A DNA stretch of 64,000 bases from Rhyacophila brunnea (lineage: Eukaryota; Arthropoda; Insecta; Trichoptera; Rhyacophilidae), in assembly GCA_022495005.1 (NCBI GenBank), contig JAGYXB010001069.1:310001-374000 (forward strand), given 5' to 3'. The notes under the pieces are model-generated. The model worked only from the letters and a program-made list of their open reading frames with translations, had not been told where the DNA came from and did no database searches. Of this stretch, positions 43,801 to 47,676 are shown piece by piece. Positions within the stretch are counted from its first letter, which is position 1, and each line of letters opens with the position of its first letter. Position numbers and translations under genes: made by a program.

Positions 43801-46800
43801 TACGGAAAGTCACAAACTATCACTGCAGGTAACTTGTTTCATTCTACTCATACAAATTATAATTAAATTAATATGCACTTTCGAATGAGGGTACTTGATG
43901 GCAATTAAATGTATGTTGGTATATTTGAAACTATCTCAACTTAGCTTTTAACTTCCATATCAATCGTTTTTTGCACCACGGGTTTTGATTTTCATACTTC
44001 TACGTGTTGTATTACACCTGACAAAAGATGGGTTTACTATTTATATTATTATTAGCAAAACATTATAAAGTTGGCATTATTTACTAAAAGCAAAGAAATG
44101 CTTAGAATATCCAATACCTATAATACGAGGGTGGGTCAATAATTCCTTAGAAAAAAGCATTAAAACAGTTTTTATTTTCGTATTTTTTTTTAATTTCTCA
44201 ACATAATCTCCTTGGAGCTCAATACACTTGGTTAGACGTTTCTCAATTTTTTTTAAAACGTCAGAAAAATAAGTTTTCGGAAGGTCCTCAAAATAAGCAT
44301 TTGTCCGATCGATGACTTCTTCATTTGAAAAAAAACGTTGTCCACTTAGCCATTTTTTTAAGTTTGGGAAAAGGAAAAAGTCACTGGGGGCTAAATCTGG
44401 CGAATACGGTGGGTGGTCGACCAATTCGAACATCAATTCTTCAATTTTAGCCATTGATCGTAAACATGTGTGAACACGGGCATTGTCCTGATGAAAGAGG
44501 ATTTTTTTCCTGTTTAAATGAGGCCGTTTTTCTTCAATTTTGTTTTTTAGCTGGTCCAATAAAGATGCATAATAATCCCCTGTTATTGTTTTTCCTTTTT
44601 CCAAATAGTCAACGAAAATAATTTCACGTGCATCCCAAAATACAGTAGCCATAACCTTACCAGCTGATTTTACGGTTTTCGCCTTCTTTGGACATGGTTT
44701 GCCTTCGCAATCCACTGCTTTGACTGTTCTTTCGTCTCGGGAGTATAGTGGTGTATCCATGTTTCATCTACAGTCACAAAGCGACGAAAAAATTCATCCG
44801 GATTGCGTTGCATGAGCGACAACAGGGCTTTAGAGGCCACCACCCTATTGCGTTTATTGTCGACTGTGAGCAAACGCGGCACCCATCTTGCAGAAATATT
44901 TTTCATGCCCAATTTGTCATGTAAAATAGAAATGACGCTACCTTTTGAGATCCCTGTAACCTCAATTATCTCACTCAACTTTAATCTTCGGTCACTTAAC
45001 ACCATATCGTGGATTTTATTGATCATTTCTGGTGTAGTCACCTCTACAGGACGTCCTGAGCGTGGTTCATCCTTTGTTGATGTACGACCACGTTTAAATT
45101 CATTTAACCAGTTATAAATAGTTGCAAGTGAAGGAGCAGATATGCCGTGAACTAAATCCAACTCATTTTTTATTTCCTTTGCTGTTAACCCTTTTATATT
45201 AAAATGTTTAATAACAGCTCTAAACTCAATTTTCTCCATTTTCCATTTTTCCATTTTCCACAAGCAAAATTTTTTTTTAAATGTACGAGAAACACACAAC
45301 AACCCGACCAATCTGATTGAAACTTCGCAGCATACTGAATCGGTAGTGCCGCTGCATGAAAACAAACCGCTTACAGTACTAGTCGCGCCACCTGTCGGCT
45401 TTTCTAAGGACTTATTGACCCACCCTCGTAGTTAGAAGATTTGACATAAATCAGTCTGAGTCGATGCATTGCAGGATGAAGGCCCGCCCAGGTCCTTCCA
45501 ATGCCTTGGAGTACAATATCCATATGTTAAATAACTTAAAATGTATATGCAATCCAGCTTACATTGGAACGAAGTATGGGAGAGCTTACTTACTTCCCAA
45601 TAGCAGTCGTTTAGTGCTTCTCGGTACATTACAATGTGCAGTGGTTGTTCATTCGCCGAGCGATATATTCAGCCTACTGTCATTTCATCATTTCTGAAAA
45701 ATCTATCAAAACTAAATATTTTTGACCTACTTCTTTTATCCATTACTTTTGTAGTCTTTTCTCATTATGCCCAACGCCCTATCCACACGACATTGCACTA
45801 GTTTTTTTTTAGAACTCTCTTACGTTAGGGACCGCGTTTCACATAAAAATTAAGTATGTAGGTACTTGAAGTTTTAATATTTGATATTTTGGATAGTAGA
45901 ATATTGTTTGCGGTTGCTACAAATGAAACTGACCAATCTGTTGGCTGCTTCCCAGCGATGGCAATTAAAGTTTATCTTAATTTTAAATTGGCTCTACATT
46001 ATGGTGTGGATTTTAACTGCCTCCTCGAGAGGTTTCTTAGCAGTTTTTTTTATGAGAAATGGTTATTACCAAAAGATGTTGAAGGAAATCATCTTCTATA
46101 TAATATTGATGGAGTCTAATCATTATTAAAGTGAAGTATAAAAAAGACCCCATGTCTACCTGATTAGGTGAACTAAGTGCATTGCAGGTTCATTTAAAGA
46201 GAATTTCACACTTCTACTATGATATTTTTGCAGGGCAAATGAAATGACAATCCTTCATGATTAGTAGATAAGCACCCAATACTTCAACTAGTATTCTTAT
46301 TTAGTTAAAAAATCTTGTAAAATCATCAAAGAAGTACACATAATATATAAAAAAGTGACGACCATTGCTTAAGTTATGAAATCAGAAATGCCAACTTAGT
46401 GGTATTTAAGTCTTTCACCGCTAAAGACGCGCTTGGCGCGTAGCCATATGATAGTACTTTCACTGCTGGCTAGTTAATTACCATATTTAATTATCATGCT
46501 AATTGGTTCACACCAGGCGTGTCTTTAGCAGTGACCGATTTGTGGTAATTAACTAGTCAGCAATGAATGAGTTAATATCCTAAGCAGTTTACCGCCAATT
46601 TATTTGATTATCCATTTGCTCCATCTATTGGCTCCTTGCACTGGATCCCTGACAAATGACAAAACTAAATGTGAATTTGCCAGATGCTGAGGTGAACTTA
46701 CGATTTCTGGATTGAAAAGTTTTATACTTATCAGTAATCACACTATTTAGATTCTTGTTTCTGTTTATAATTTTCTAGAATACTCTGAAGACCCCAGTGT

Positions 46801-46925
46801 ATACAACATCGTTGCGTAGAAATGCCATGGGCGTGGGACTCGTCTTTGAATCTAACCTTTGGACCAAGAAACACAACAGCCATTGGATATTACAAGGAGT
46901 CTGCCTGGTGATGAACACCGACTAA
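1754..46925 (+). CDS. DNAH10: Axonemal dynein heavy chain, DNAH10-like (3' part, 32 exons)
   Basis: Motor subunit of an axonemal inner-arm dynein: ATP-driven, minus-end directed sliding of doublet microtubules in flagella or cilia. Joined exons: 1754-1865, 2057-2316, 3240-3417, 3501-3631, 3861-4003, 5555-5750, 7204-7401, 8014-8158, 8612-8798, 10316-10508, 11485-11637, 12882-13069, 15130-15348, 17082-17229, 18312-18447, 20165-20319, 21980-22198, 22492-22765, 24075-24238, 24680-24775, 25928-26106, 28978-29137, 30443-30644, 33894-34036, 34438-34596, 34881-35052, 37772-37903, 39403-39562, 40136-40355, 41187-41366, 43682-43828, 46779-46925. All phases agree and give 1831 residues, about 40% of a usual 4400-4600-residue chain, with no internal stop. 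Residue numbers below are window numbers. Blocks such as [70 protein letters not shown] and [12 protein letters not shown] match my memory of DNAH10 better than other paralogues. The insect orthologue would be Dhc98D-like. The 5' end is outside the window. Confidence 0.93.
2057..2316 (+). CDS. DNAH10: Dynein exon 2 (residues 38-124), acidic linker into AAA4
   Basis: Acceptor TTTTTCAG, donor GAG|GTAATT, phase 0. It carries a very acidic loop ([15 protein letters not shown]) and then the conserved lead-in to AAA4 ([24 protein letters not shown]). Confidence 0.92.
2549..3034. repeat. Foldback element with about 40-bp inverted ends
   Basis: The left end CTGGCAGCTATACTGCCG runs on through ACTAAGCACAGAGGCCGTA. 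The right end near 2996-3034 is its reverse complement with a few mismatches. TACGGCT recurs several times inside. Lies in dynein intron 2. Non-coding. Confidence 0.7.
3240..3417 (+). CDS. DNAH10: Dynein exon 3 (residues 125-183), AAA4 Walker A
   Basis: Contains [20 protein letters not shown] and the AAA4 P-loop GVGSSGKQS at about residues 166-174. The usual axonemal form is GxGGSGKQS, so one loop glycine is serine here. Donor GCCG|GTACAT, phase 1. Confidence 0.94.
3501..3631 (+). CDS. DNAH10: Dynein exon 4 (residues 184-227), AAA4 Walker B region
   Basis: Reads [17 protein letters not shown] and ends FIFTGSH. The aspartate usual in this motif (hhFTDxx) is glycine at residue 225. Acceptor TTTTTTAG-type at 3500, donor CAT|GTAATA. 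Confidence 0.93.
3861..4003 (+). CDS. DNAH10: Dynein exon 5 (residues 228-274), AAA4
   Basis: [20 protein letters not shown] and [13 protein letters not shown] match the AAA4 stretch after Walker B. Acceptor TTATTGCAG, donor AC|GTTAGT, phase 2. Confidence 0.94.
4694..5120. mobile_element. Non-autonomous hAT-type element
   Basis: Ends CAGTGGTTCTTAACCT and GATTAAGAACCACTG are inverted repeats, flanked by ATCTAGAC and GTCTAGAC (8 bp, 7 matching). No transposase frame. Dynein intron 5. Confidence 0.82.
5555..5750 (+). CDS. DNAH10: Dynein exon 6 (residues 275-340), AAA4
   Basis: [39 protein letters not shown] and [14 protein letters not shown]: the sensor-bearing end of AAA4. Donor GAC|GTAATA, phase 0. 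Confidence 0.95.
5985..6190. repeat. Interspersed repeat, inverted copy at 17880-18070
   Basis: The stretch with ATATTTTGAACGATCAC and GTGCCAACTCTAATGTATTA reappears as reverse complement in dynein intron 14. Family unknown. The rest of intron 6 (to 7203) shows nothing I recognise. Confidence 0.6.
7204..7401 (+). CDS. DNAH10: Dynein exon 7 (residues 341-406), AAA4 end, GC donor
   Basis: [19 protein letters not shown] through [19 protein letters not shown], ending NFIIAQ. The only donor that keeps frame with exon 8 (CERLDGGM) is CAG|GCACGT, a GC donor. A GT choice 4 nt later gives a frameshift and an early stop. Confidence 0.93.
7435..7705 (+). repeat. tRNA-derived SINE, family S1 copy 1
   Basis: Pol III A-box-like TGGCCGCGCGGCTTAAGCG near 7472 and B-box-like GTTCAAATC near 7518. 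A family tail follows (TTTTTCAATTTGTGTATGAG and then AGGATCGGACATGGTCGAAA). It starts 33 nt after the GC donor of dynein exon 7. Full inverted copy at 24292-24530; partial copies near 19212, 28757 and 39598. Confidence 0.8.
8014..8158 (+). CDS. DNAH10: Dynein exon 8 (residues 407-454), stalk coiled coil 1
   Basis: [18 protein letters not shown] then a heptad-like stretch to KLLNKISK: outgoing strand of the stalk. Acceptor TTTCTCACAG, donor AAAG|GTAAAA, phase 1. Confidence 0.93.
8612..8798 (+). CDS. DNAH10: Dynein exon 9 (residues 455-516), stalk coiled coil 1 to MTBD
   Basis: [39 protein letters not shown] and [12 protein letters not shown]: end of stalk helix 1 and start of the microtubule-binding domain. 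Donor CAG|GTATGT, phase 2. Confidence 0.95.
8832..9698. mobile_element. hAT-type element, composite
   Basis: Left end CAGGGGTTCTTAAACC and right end GGTTAAAAACCCCTA, flanked by CGTTAGAT and TGTTAGAT (7 of 8). The part from about 9120 to 9590 recurs inverted at 52350-52800, so it is itself composite or belongs to a larger family. No intact frame. Confidence 0.65.
9755..10160. repeat. LINE-tail-like remnant, copy 1
   Basis: Shares diverged text (for example CTGCCACATGCATCCAC and TTTTAAGGCATCC) with 17250-17530 and weakly with 45465-45710. Probably old non-LTR retroelement debris; the class is inferred from resemblance to common insect LINE ends. Confidence 0.35.
10316..10508 (+). CDS. DNAH10: Dynein exon 10 (residues 517-581), microtubule-binding domain
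   Basis: [40 protein letters not shown] and [15 protein letters not shown]. This has the typical MTBD pattern (PP..V..V, W..AK..M.DP.FL..L). Donor AAG|GTGAAT, phase 0. Confidence 0.96.
10509..11484 (+). other. Dynein intron 10, nothing recognised
   Basis: AT-rich, no exon, no clear inverted repeat, no RNA gene seen. Confidence 0.5.
11485..11637 (+). CDS. DNAH10: Dynein exon 11 (residues 582-632), MTBD end and stalk return
   Basis: [39 protein letters not shown]: last MTBD helices (S.A...L..FV.A...Y) leading into stalk helix 2. Donor GTT|GTAAGT. Confidence 0.95.
11960..12260. repeat. Foldback MITE, family F1 copy 2
   Basis: Left arm TCTATTGTACACTCAAGG through GGCAGCTATCAAGGGTAG; right arm is the reverse complement (CTACCCTCGATAGCCGCC to CTTGTGTATAGAATAGATG). 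Internal TTGTAACAATT blocks and GAGGTGCTGTTAAAAC are shared with copies 1 and 3. Confidence 0.8.
12665..12790 (+). repeat. tRNA-like SINE, family S2 copy
   Basis: TGGCTTAATTGGTAAAGCAC (A-box region) and GGGTTTGAGTCTTGC (B-box region) spaced as in a tRNA. The acceptor ends do not pair well. Same family as the pair at 29271 and 29428. Confidence 0.65.
12882..13069 (+). CDS. DNAH10: Dynein exon 12 (residues 633-694), stalk coiled coil 2
   Basis: [48 protein letters not shown]: incoming stalk helix ending at the AAA5 entry motif. Donor AAAG|GTTAGT, phase 2. Confidence 0.95.
13199..13350 (+). repeat. Fragment of foldback family F2
   Basis: Carries GTGCAAACTAAACTTTGTC and TATTTGTTTTCATTGAACT, shared with the arms of the complete element at 57508-58019 and fragments near 3040-3180 and 53680-53790. 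Confidence 0.55.
13472..13636. repeat. Short foldback element
   Basis: TTTCACACAGGACACTTGTG at the left and its complement (CACAGGTGTCCCGTGTGAAA) at the right end. Compact 165-bp MITE in dynein intron 12. Intron sequence from here to 15129 shows only a small hairpin near 13917-13950. Confidence 0.65.
15130..15348 (+). CDS. DNAH10: Dynein exon 13 (residues 695-767), AAA5 start
   Basis: [55 protein letters not shown]. The conserved GN.L...AF..Y.G.F marks the AAA5 start. Acceptor TTGCTTACAG; donor AC|GTAAGA, phase 2. Confidence 0.95.
15595..15960 (+). pseudogene. LINE reverse transcriptase C-terminal remnant
   Basis: Reads [15 protein letters not shown] then, after frameshifts, KCRLFDHC and NRCLRRILS. 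These resemble the region after the RT domain of insect non-LTR elements (F.YLG..I..DG, LR.ILR). Broken, no complete ORF. Lies in dynein intron 13. Confidence 0.6.
16690..16890 (+). repeat. LINE C-terminal remnant
   Basis: [14 protein letters not shown] and [11 protein letters not shown] parallel the inverted remnant at 55485-55800. May be the continuation of the fragment at 15595-15960, split by later insertions. Confidence 0.5.
17082..17229 (+). CDS. DNAH10: Dynein exon 14 (residues 768-817), AAA5
   Basis: [36 protein letters not shown]: invariant dynein AAA5 block (W...GLP.D..S..NG, P..IDPQ.QA..WI). Donor AAG|GTAAGT. Confidence 0.96.
17250..17540. repeat. LINE-tail-like remnant, copy 2
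   Basis: Diverged relative of 9755-10160 (CTGCCACGTACATCCACC, GTTTTAAGGCATCCCTG). Non-coding. Confidence 0.35.
17880..18070. repeat. Inverted copy of repeat at 5985-6190
   Basis: Reverse complement similarity including TAATACATTAGAGTTGGCAC and GTTCAAAATATTCTGC. Dynein intron 14. Confidence 0.6.
18312..18447 (+). CDS. DNAH10: Dynein exon 15 (residues 818-862), AAA5
   Basis: [37 protein letters not shown]5 block with G.P.L...V...IDP...N.L. Acceptor AAATTGCAG, donor AAGG|GTGAGT, phase 1. Confidence 0.94.
18631..19179. mobile_element. Non-autonomous hAT-type element
   Basis: Ends CAGTAGTCTCCAAAC and GTTTGGCGATCACTG, flanked by ACCTAGAT and ACCTACAT (7 of 8). No transposase. A SINE S1 tail lies just after it (about 19212-19306). 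Confidence 0.75.
19559..19820. mobile_element. MITE with GGGGCCGTC ends
   Basis: The left end GGGGCCGTCTATATATGACG and the right end (CGTCATATATGGACGGCTCC) are inverted repeats of about 26 bp, rich in TGACGTCA-like motifs. 262 bp, non-coding, dynein intron 15. Superfamily not assigned. Confidence 0.75.
20165..20319 (+). CDS. DNAH10: Dynein exon 16 (residues 863-914), AAA5
   Basis: [46 protein letters not shown]: conserved D..F..Y..TKL.NP...P....K....N. Donor TCG|GTAAGT. Confidence 0.95.
20571..20830 (+). pseudogene. pogo/Tigger transposase fragment (DDE_1 start)
   Basis: [14 protein letters not shown] followed by [17 protein letters not shown] and [12 protein letters not shown]: the first catalytic Asp region and following strand of jerky/Tigger-like transposases. 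The N-terminal CENP-B-type domain and the later catalytic residues are absent. Confidence 0.8.
20999..21415. repeat. GC-rich interspersed repeat R-GC copy 1
   Basis: Holds CTAGCCTGGGGGCCCG twice, ACCAGATAAGTGAGATAA, GTATCGATACTCGACA and GGTAGGGGGGCCCGC. The same order recurs at 42130-42582. Far richer in GC than its surroundings. Non-coding. Confidence 0.65.
21980..22198 (+). CDS. DNAH10: Dynein exon 17 (residues 915-987), AAA5-AAA6 helices
   Basis: [59 protein letters not shown]. Charged, helical region with the conserved GLEDQLL start. Donor GAG|GTGAAG. Confidence 0.96.
22492..22765 (+). CDS. DNAH10: Dynein exon 18 (residues 988-1078), AAA6 lead-in
   Basis: [54 protein letters not shown]. 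The conserved Y.P.A.RG..L.F......N.MYQYSL block. It is the largest exon in the window (274 nt). Donor ACCG|GTAAGC, phase 1. Confidence 0.96.
23021..23400. repeat. Interspersed repeat R-FB copy 1
   Basis: ACAGTTACATGTAAATTGTA, TTCACCGTGGCACAGTTCGC and, inverted, CATTTCACGGTGTAGTGTGA. The same parts recur at 60172-60656. Foldback-like organisation. Dynein intron 18. Confidence 0.6.
23753..23998. mobile_element. MITE family M-CTG copy 1
   Basis: Ends CTGTTCTGGCAGAACACACT and (inverted) TTTTCTGGCAGAAAACACTA. Copies at 41854-42071 (opposite orientation) and 61189-61426. About 220-245 bp, non-coding. Confidence 0.75.
24075..24238 (+). CDS. DNAH10: Dynein exon 19 (residues 1079-1133)
   Basis: [19 protein letters not shown] and [20 protein letters not shown], ending LPSD: the F.RHKLLFSF block preceding AAA6. 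Donor GAT|GTAAGC, phase 0. Confidence 0.95.
24292..24530 (-). repeat. tRNA-derived SINE, family S1 copy 2
   Basis: Reverse orientation. The B box reads as GGATTCGAATCTGGGA and the A-box region as CTTGAGCCGCGCGGCCAT on the + strand. Lies just 5' of dynein exon 20, and a spurious open frame runs through it into that exon. Confidence 0.8.
24680..24775 (+). CDS. DNAH10: Dynein exon 20 (residues 1134-1165)
   Basis: [20 protein letters not shown] then DQWKE. Short exon (96 nt). The junction gives SD-GWEDI, one residue shorter than the SDQGWEDI that I recall from vertebrates. Donor GAG|GTAAGA. Confidence 0.92.
25508..25800. repeat. Repeat family R-GGA copy 1
   Basis: GGGAACTGAAATACCTAACG, CCGATCTCGAGTAAGG, GATAAACTTAAACACGTGTC, GAATTCTATTAATTATTA. 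Further copies at 26783-27105, 35120-35400 and 52846-53150. All four in the same orientation. Family unknown. Confidence 0.65.
25928..26106 (+). CDS. DNAH10: Dynein exon 21 (residues 1166-1224)
   Basis: [40 protein letters not shown]. The [14 protein letters not shown] motif is diagnostic for a dynein near AAA6. Donor AAG|GTATGA, phase 2. Confidence 0.96.
26783..27105. repeat. Repeat family R-GGA copy 2
   Basis: GGGAACTGAAATACCTAACG, GGATAAACTTAAACACGTGT, CACACATACTATTGCACGTC. Upstream of the TTAA-flanked element at 27472. Confidence 0.65.
27472..28753. mobile_element. TTAA-flanked element, piggyBac-like, copy 1
   Basis: TTAA then CCCTTTCGCTGCGAGCCAT at the left; ATGCCATACGCAGGGATAGGG then TTAA at the right reads inverted as CCCTATCCCTGCG. 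TTAA duplication and CCC ends suit piggyBac-like elements. A frame on the - strand (28018-28359, 113 codons) is unrecognised and broken in copy 2. Copy 2 lies at 35559-36832. Confidence 0.65.
28757..28945 (+). repeat. tRNA-derived SINE S1-like copy
   Basis: AATTGGTAGAGTGTCC and GGGTTCGAATTTCACA at A/B-box spacing, then the S1 tail AACAGGTTGAGCGTGTGG and TACATTTCTTGTAAAAA. Ends 32 nt before dynein exon 22. Confidence 0.65.
28978..29137 (+). CDS. DNAH10: Dynein exon 22 (residues 1225-1278), AAA6
   Basis: [41 protein letters not shown]6 with the P..FILS.G.DP motif and the GQGQ element. Donor AAG|GTGAGT. Confidence 0.97.
29271..29345 (-). repeat. tRNA-like SINE S2, inverted partner
   Basis: CCGGATTCGAACCCACA (B box complement) and TGTTCTACCAACTAACC (A-box complement). 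Pairs with the + copy at 29428-29515 to form a long inverted repeat. Confidence 0.65.
29428..29515 (+). repeat. tRNA-like SINE S2 copy
   Basis: AGCAGGTAGAGCACATTGG and GCGGGTTCGAGTCCCGC at tRNA spacing. The 5' GGACACA does not pair with the 3' GGGCGTC over the full stem, so I read it as a SINE head and not a tRNA gene. Confidence 0.6.
29725..30367. mobile_element. Non-autonomous hAT-type element, perfect duplication
   Basis: 15-bp perfect inverted ends CAGGGGTTCTTAACC and GGTTAAGAACCCCTG, flanked by a perfect 8-bp duplication GACTACAG (29717-29724 and 30368-30375). 643 bp, no transposase frame. The perfect duplication suggests a fairly recent insertion in dynein intron 22. Confidence 0.88.
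30443..30644 (+). CDS. DNAH10: Dynein exon 23 (residues 1279-1345), AAA6
   Basis: [41 protein letters not shown](L/V)(M/L)LQNCHL and HP.FRLWLTT are invariant AAA6 motifs. Donor AAAG|GTAACG, phase 1. Confidence 0.97.
31743..33463 (+). mobile_element. hAT transposon (degenerate autonomous copy)
   Basis: Ends CAGTGGTCGGCAAAC and GTTTGCCGACCACTG, with a perfect 8-bp duplication TCCTAGAC at 31735-31742 and 33464-33471. Contains a decayed transposase (next entry). 1721 bp, dynein intron 23. Confidence 0.9.
31975..33190 (+). pseudogene. hAT transposase pseudogene
   Basis: [20 protein letters not shown] at about 32070-32130 matches the first catalytic Asp block of Charlie/Buster-type hAT transposases (TDGA..M.G...G). 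[18 protein letters not shown] near 33055-33110 is the C-terminal hAT dimerisation motif. Several frameshifts and stops lie between; not functional. Confidence 0.8.
33894..34036 (+). CDS. DNAH10: Dynein exon 24 (residues 1346-1393)
   Basis: [37 protein letters not shown]. The EPP.GL..N......F and L.FFHA..Q blocks follow AAA6. Acceptor GTCTTCCAG, donor CAG|GTAAAG. Confidence 0.96.
34438..34596 (+). CDS. DNAH10: Dynein exon 25 (residues 1394-1446), C-terminal domain
   Basis: [35 protein letters not shown].(F/Y)..IGWN..Y.F...D, conserved in all dyneins. Donor GAA|GTGAGT. Confidence 0.97.
34881..35052 (+). CDS. DNAH10: Dynein exon 26 (residues 1447-1503), C-terminal domain
   Basis: [40 protein letters not shown] motif. 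Donor ATTG|GTAAGT, phase 1. Confidence 0.97.
35120..35400. repeat. Repeat family R-GGA copy 3
   Basis: GGGTGTGGTATAACAGGCAA, CGGATCTCGAGTGTGG and GGGATAATCTTAACCACGTG. More diverged than the other copies; starts 68 nt after dynein exon 26. Confidence 0.5.
35559..36832. mobile_element. TTAA-flanked element, piggyBac-like, copy 2
   Basis: Same ends as copy 1 (TTAA-CCCTTTCGCTGCGAG; CATACGCAGTCTAAGGG-TTAA), highly similar throughout with scattered differences and small indels. Similarity continues 128 bp to the left of the TTAA (35431-35558 against 27344-27471) but stops at the right TTAA. Confidence 0.68.
36838..37771 (+). other. Rest of dynein intron 26, nothing recognised
   Basis: AT-rich. 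Only a short hairpin near 37319-37350 (GTTGCTAGGGATCTGGGATC followed by its partner). No exon or element supported. Confidence 0.5.
37772..37903 (+). CDS. DNAH10: Dynein exon 27 (residues 1504-1547)
   Basis: [20 protein letters not shown] then LQPQT. The [10 protein letters not shown] motif is universal in axonemal dyneins. Donor CAG|GTATGG, phase 1. Confidence 0.97.
38449..38895. repeat. Foldback element with 33-bp inverted ends
   Basis: ATATGAGTCGCTTAGAATCA and onward at the left is mirrored by TGATTCTAAGCGACTCATAT at the right, essentially perfect over 33 bp. 447 bp, dynein intron 27, non-coding. Confidence 0.8.
39403..39562 (+). CDS. DNAH10: Dynein exon 28 (residues 1548-1600)
   Basis: [44 protein letters not shown]-terminal helical region with the P...VL.QE.ER pattern. 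Donor GAG|GTAAGG, phase 2. Confidence 0.95.
39598..39770 (+). repeat. tRNA-derived SINE, family S1 copy
   Basis: TTGGCCGAGCGGCTAATG (A-box region), CGTGGGTCCTGAGTCTGA (degraded B box), then the S1 tail ATAGGTTGAGCAAGTGGCTA. Dynein intron 28. Confidence 0.65.
39866..40107. repeat. Foldback MITE, family F1 copy 3 (right arm truncated)
   Basis: Left arm GCGCATCTATTCTATACACA then CTATCTAGGGTAGGTTTGTA. The right arm stops at AGTGCTAATACTTCGAT, 28 nt before dynein exon 29. Core GAATTGTTACAATAAGTGC-type repeats are shared with copies 1 and 2. Confidence 0.75.
40136..40355 (+). CDS. DNAH10: Dynein exon 29 (residues 1601-1674)
   Basis: [50 protein letters not shown] and P..W...A. A foldback element ends just 5' of its acceptor (see 39866-40107). 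Donor TGG|GTAAGT. Confidence 0.96.
40649..40909. repeat. Foldback element in dynein intron 29
   Basis: GCACCGTGAGTGTAAAAACA with AGGCATCCGC at the left is mirrored by TTTTGCACTCACGGTGC at the right. About 38-bp arms, non-coding. Confidence 0.65.
41187..41366 (+). CDS. DNAH10: Dynein exon 30 (residues 1675-1734)
   Basis: [43 protein letters not shown]...P..FLTA.(L/I)Q..AR...WPLD. The acceptor TTCTTAAAAAG has a weak pyrimidine tract. Donor ACG|GTAAAT. Confidence 0.95.
41854..42071. mobile_element. MITE family M-CTG copy 2 (opposite orientation)
   Basis: CTGTTCTGGCAGAAGACACT at the left and AGTGTGTTCTGCCAGAACAG at the right. Reverse complement of copies at 23753 and 61189. Confidence 0.78.
42130..42582. 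repeat. GC-rich interspersed repeat R-GC copy 2
   Basis: GCTGGGGGCCCGGGCTG, ACCAGATAAGTGAGATAA, TGTCGATACTCGACAG, GGTAGGGGGCTCGC. Same motif order as 20999-21415. Confidence 0.65.
43682..43828 (+). CDS. DNAH10: Dynein exon 31 (residues 1735-1783)
   Basis: [40 protein letters not shown]. The GLFLEGA.WD motif of the dynein C-terminus. Donor CAG|GTAACT, phase 0. Confidence 0.97.
44126..45428 (-). mobile_element. mariner transposon copy A
   Basis: 1303 bp with about 29-bp inverted ends beginning CGAGGGTGGGTCAATAA (one position differs between ends) and TA target duplications (44124-44125, 45429-45430). Transposase on the - strand. In dynein intron 31, opposite to the gene. Near-identical copies B and C lie at 54009 and 61818. 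Confidence 0.95.
44190..45254 (-). pseudogene. mariner transposase, copy A (frameshifted, stop lost)
   Basis: Cut-and-paste DNA transposase of the D,D34D type. The N-terminal part has paired helix-turn-helix regions (start [14 protein letters not shown]; linker [12 protein letters not shown]). Catalytic Asp residues lie in [19 protein letters not shown] and [11 protein letters not shown], with exactly 34 residues between the last two. One base is missing near 44706 relative to copies B and C (T run in the codons after QWIAK), so two overlapping frames are seen. The stop present in B and C after DYVEK is lost here by a one-base change in an A run, and the frame reads through the inverted repeat to 44077. 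Confidence 0.9.
45465..45710. repeat. LINE-tail-like remnant, copy 3
   Basis: Weak similarity to 9755-10160 and 17250-17530 (GTGGTTGTTCATTCGCC, TGTCATTTCATCATTTC). Old retroelement debris is the likely reading. Confidence 0.3.
46413..46575. repeat. Small nested foldback
   Basis: TCACCGCTAAAGACGCGC against GCGTGTCTTTAGCAGTGA, with an inner pair CACTGCTGGCTAGTTAATTA against TAATTAACTAGTCAGCAA. Non-coding, 200 bp before the last dynein exon. Confidence 0.6.
46779..46925 (+). CDS. DNAH10: Dynein exon 32, C-terminus and stop
   Basis: [40 protein letters not shown] and VCLVMNTD, then TAA at 46923-46925. The (C/V)PVY.T..R...G...V...L dynein terminus is complete. Confidence 0.97.
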   Translation, partial: NTLKTPVYTTSLRRNAMGVGLVFESNLWTKKHNSHWILQGVCLVMNTD

Positions 46926-47304
46926 ACTCAAAACTATATCTTGTCTTAAATCTTATTAACACAATTTGATTTAACTGTGTTATTGTTTATTTTACTAATT
47001 TTAATTATTGTTATAATATTATGAAGGCAAAATATTATTTATGTTTAATTCCTTCGGATCAAAAACAATAGAGTCGACAATCTTTCTAATGCATATTAGG
47101 GTATCTACTAGTGATATAGGCATTAATTTATTTTCTATTTATTATTATGTAATTGACAATCTATAGACTATTTATGAAGCTGATTTTTCTTTAGGAATTG
47201 TGTTCTAGTCTGATATCAACAAAATTTTTGGTCAACAATGAAATTTATAATCGAATTAAGAGGTGTATTAAAATATTTTGTTTGATATGTGATATTAATG
47301 AACA

Positions 47305-47310
47305 AATAAA
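47305..47310 (+). terminator. Candidate polyadenylation signal of dynein gene
   Basis: AATAAA about 380 bases after the dynein stop, followed by a GT-containing stretch. The 3' UTR would be 46926 to about 47330. No RNA evidence is available here. Confidence 0.5.
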
Positions 47311-47670
47311 AAGGTGTGAATTAAATAATCGTATTTTTATTTATTATTTTTTATTACAACAAACTACAAAGTAGAACTAATGCAGGTGAGAGGGTGTCCG
47401 TTAAAGCTGAAAGTCTGTTATATAAAAACACAAACAAAATATTGTTTATTCATCTTAGGGTGATATATCCAGGTGACACACCCGTTGTGGAGTGATGTTA
47501 ATACAATCTCAATGCACTTTCTTTGGTAAACCTGTTTTGGTAAGTCTGCTGTTTTTTTTTATAATCAACTCTCTAAAATTATGAAAATGTGTGTAATATA
47601 GCTGAATTACGTTATCTGAAAAATAGTCGATAAATGTTATTTAATTTTATGTTGTTAATTTTATAATAAC

Positions 47671-47676
47671 TTTATT
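47671..47676 (-). terminator. Candidate polyadenylation signal of FANCB-like gene
   Basis: AATAAA on the minus strand, about 630 bases past the stop. Another lies near 47337, facing the dynein gene's own 3' end, so the two genes converge with close or overlapping 3' UTRs. Confidence 0.3.

Noticed and set aside
44803..45117. 104-codon plus-strand frame, also at 54632-55000 and 62595-62807
   Set aside because: Antisense shadow of the mariner transposase.
45881..46129. Overlapping 76- and 82-codon frames in dynein intron 31
   Set aside because: Neither reading resembles a known protein; no splice sites fit the dynein chain.
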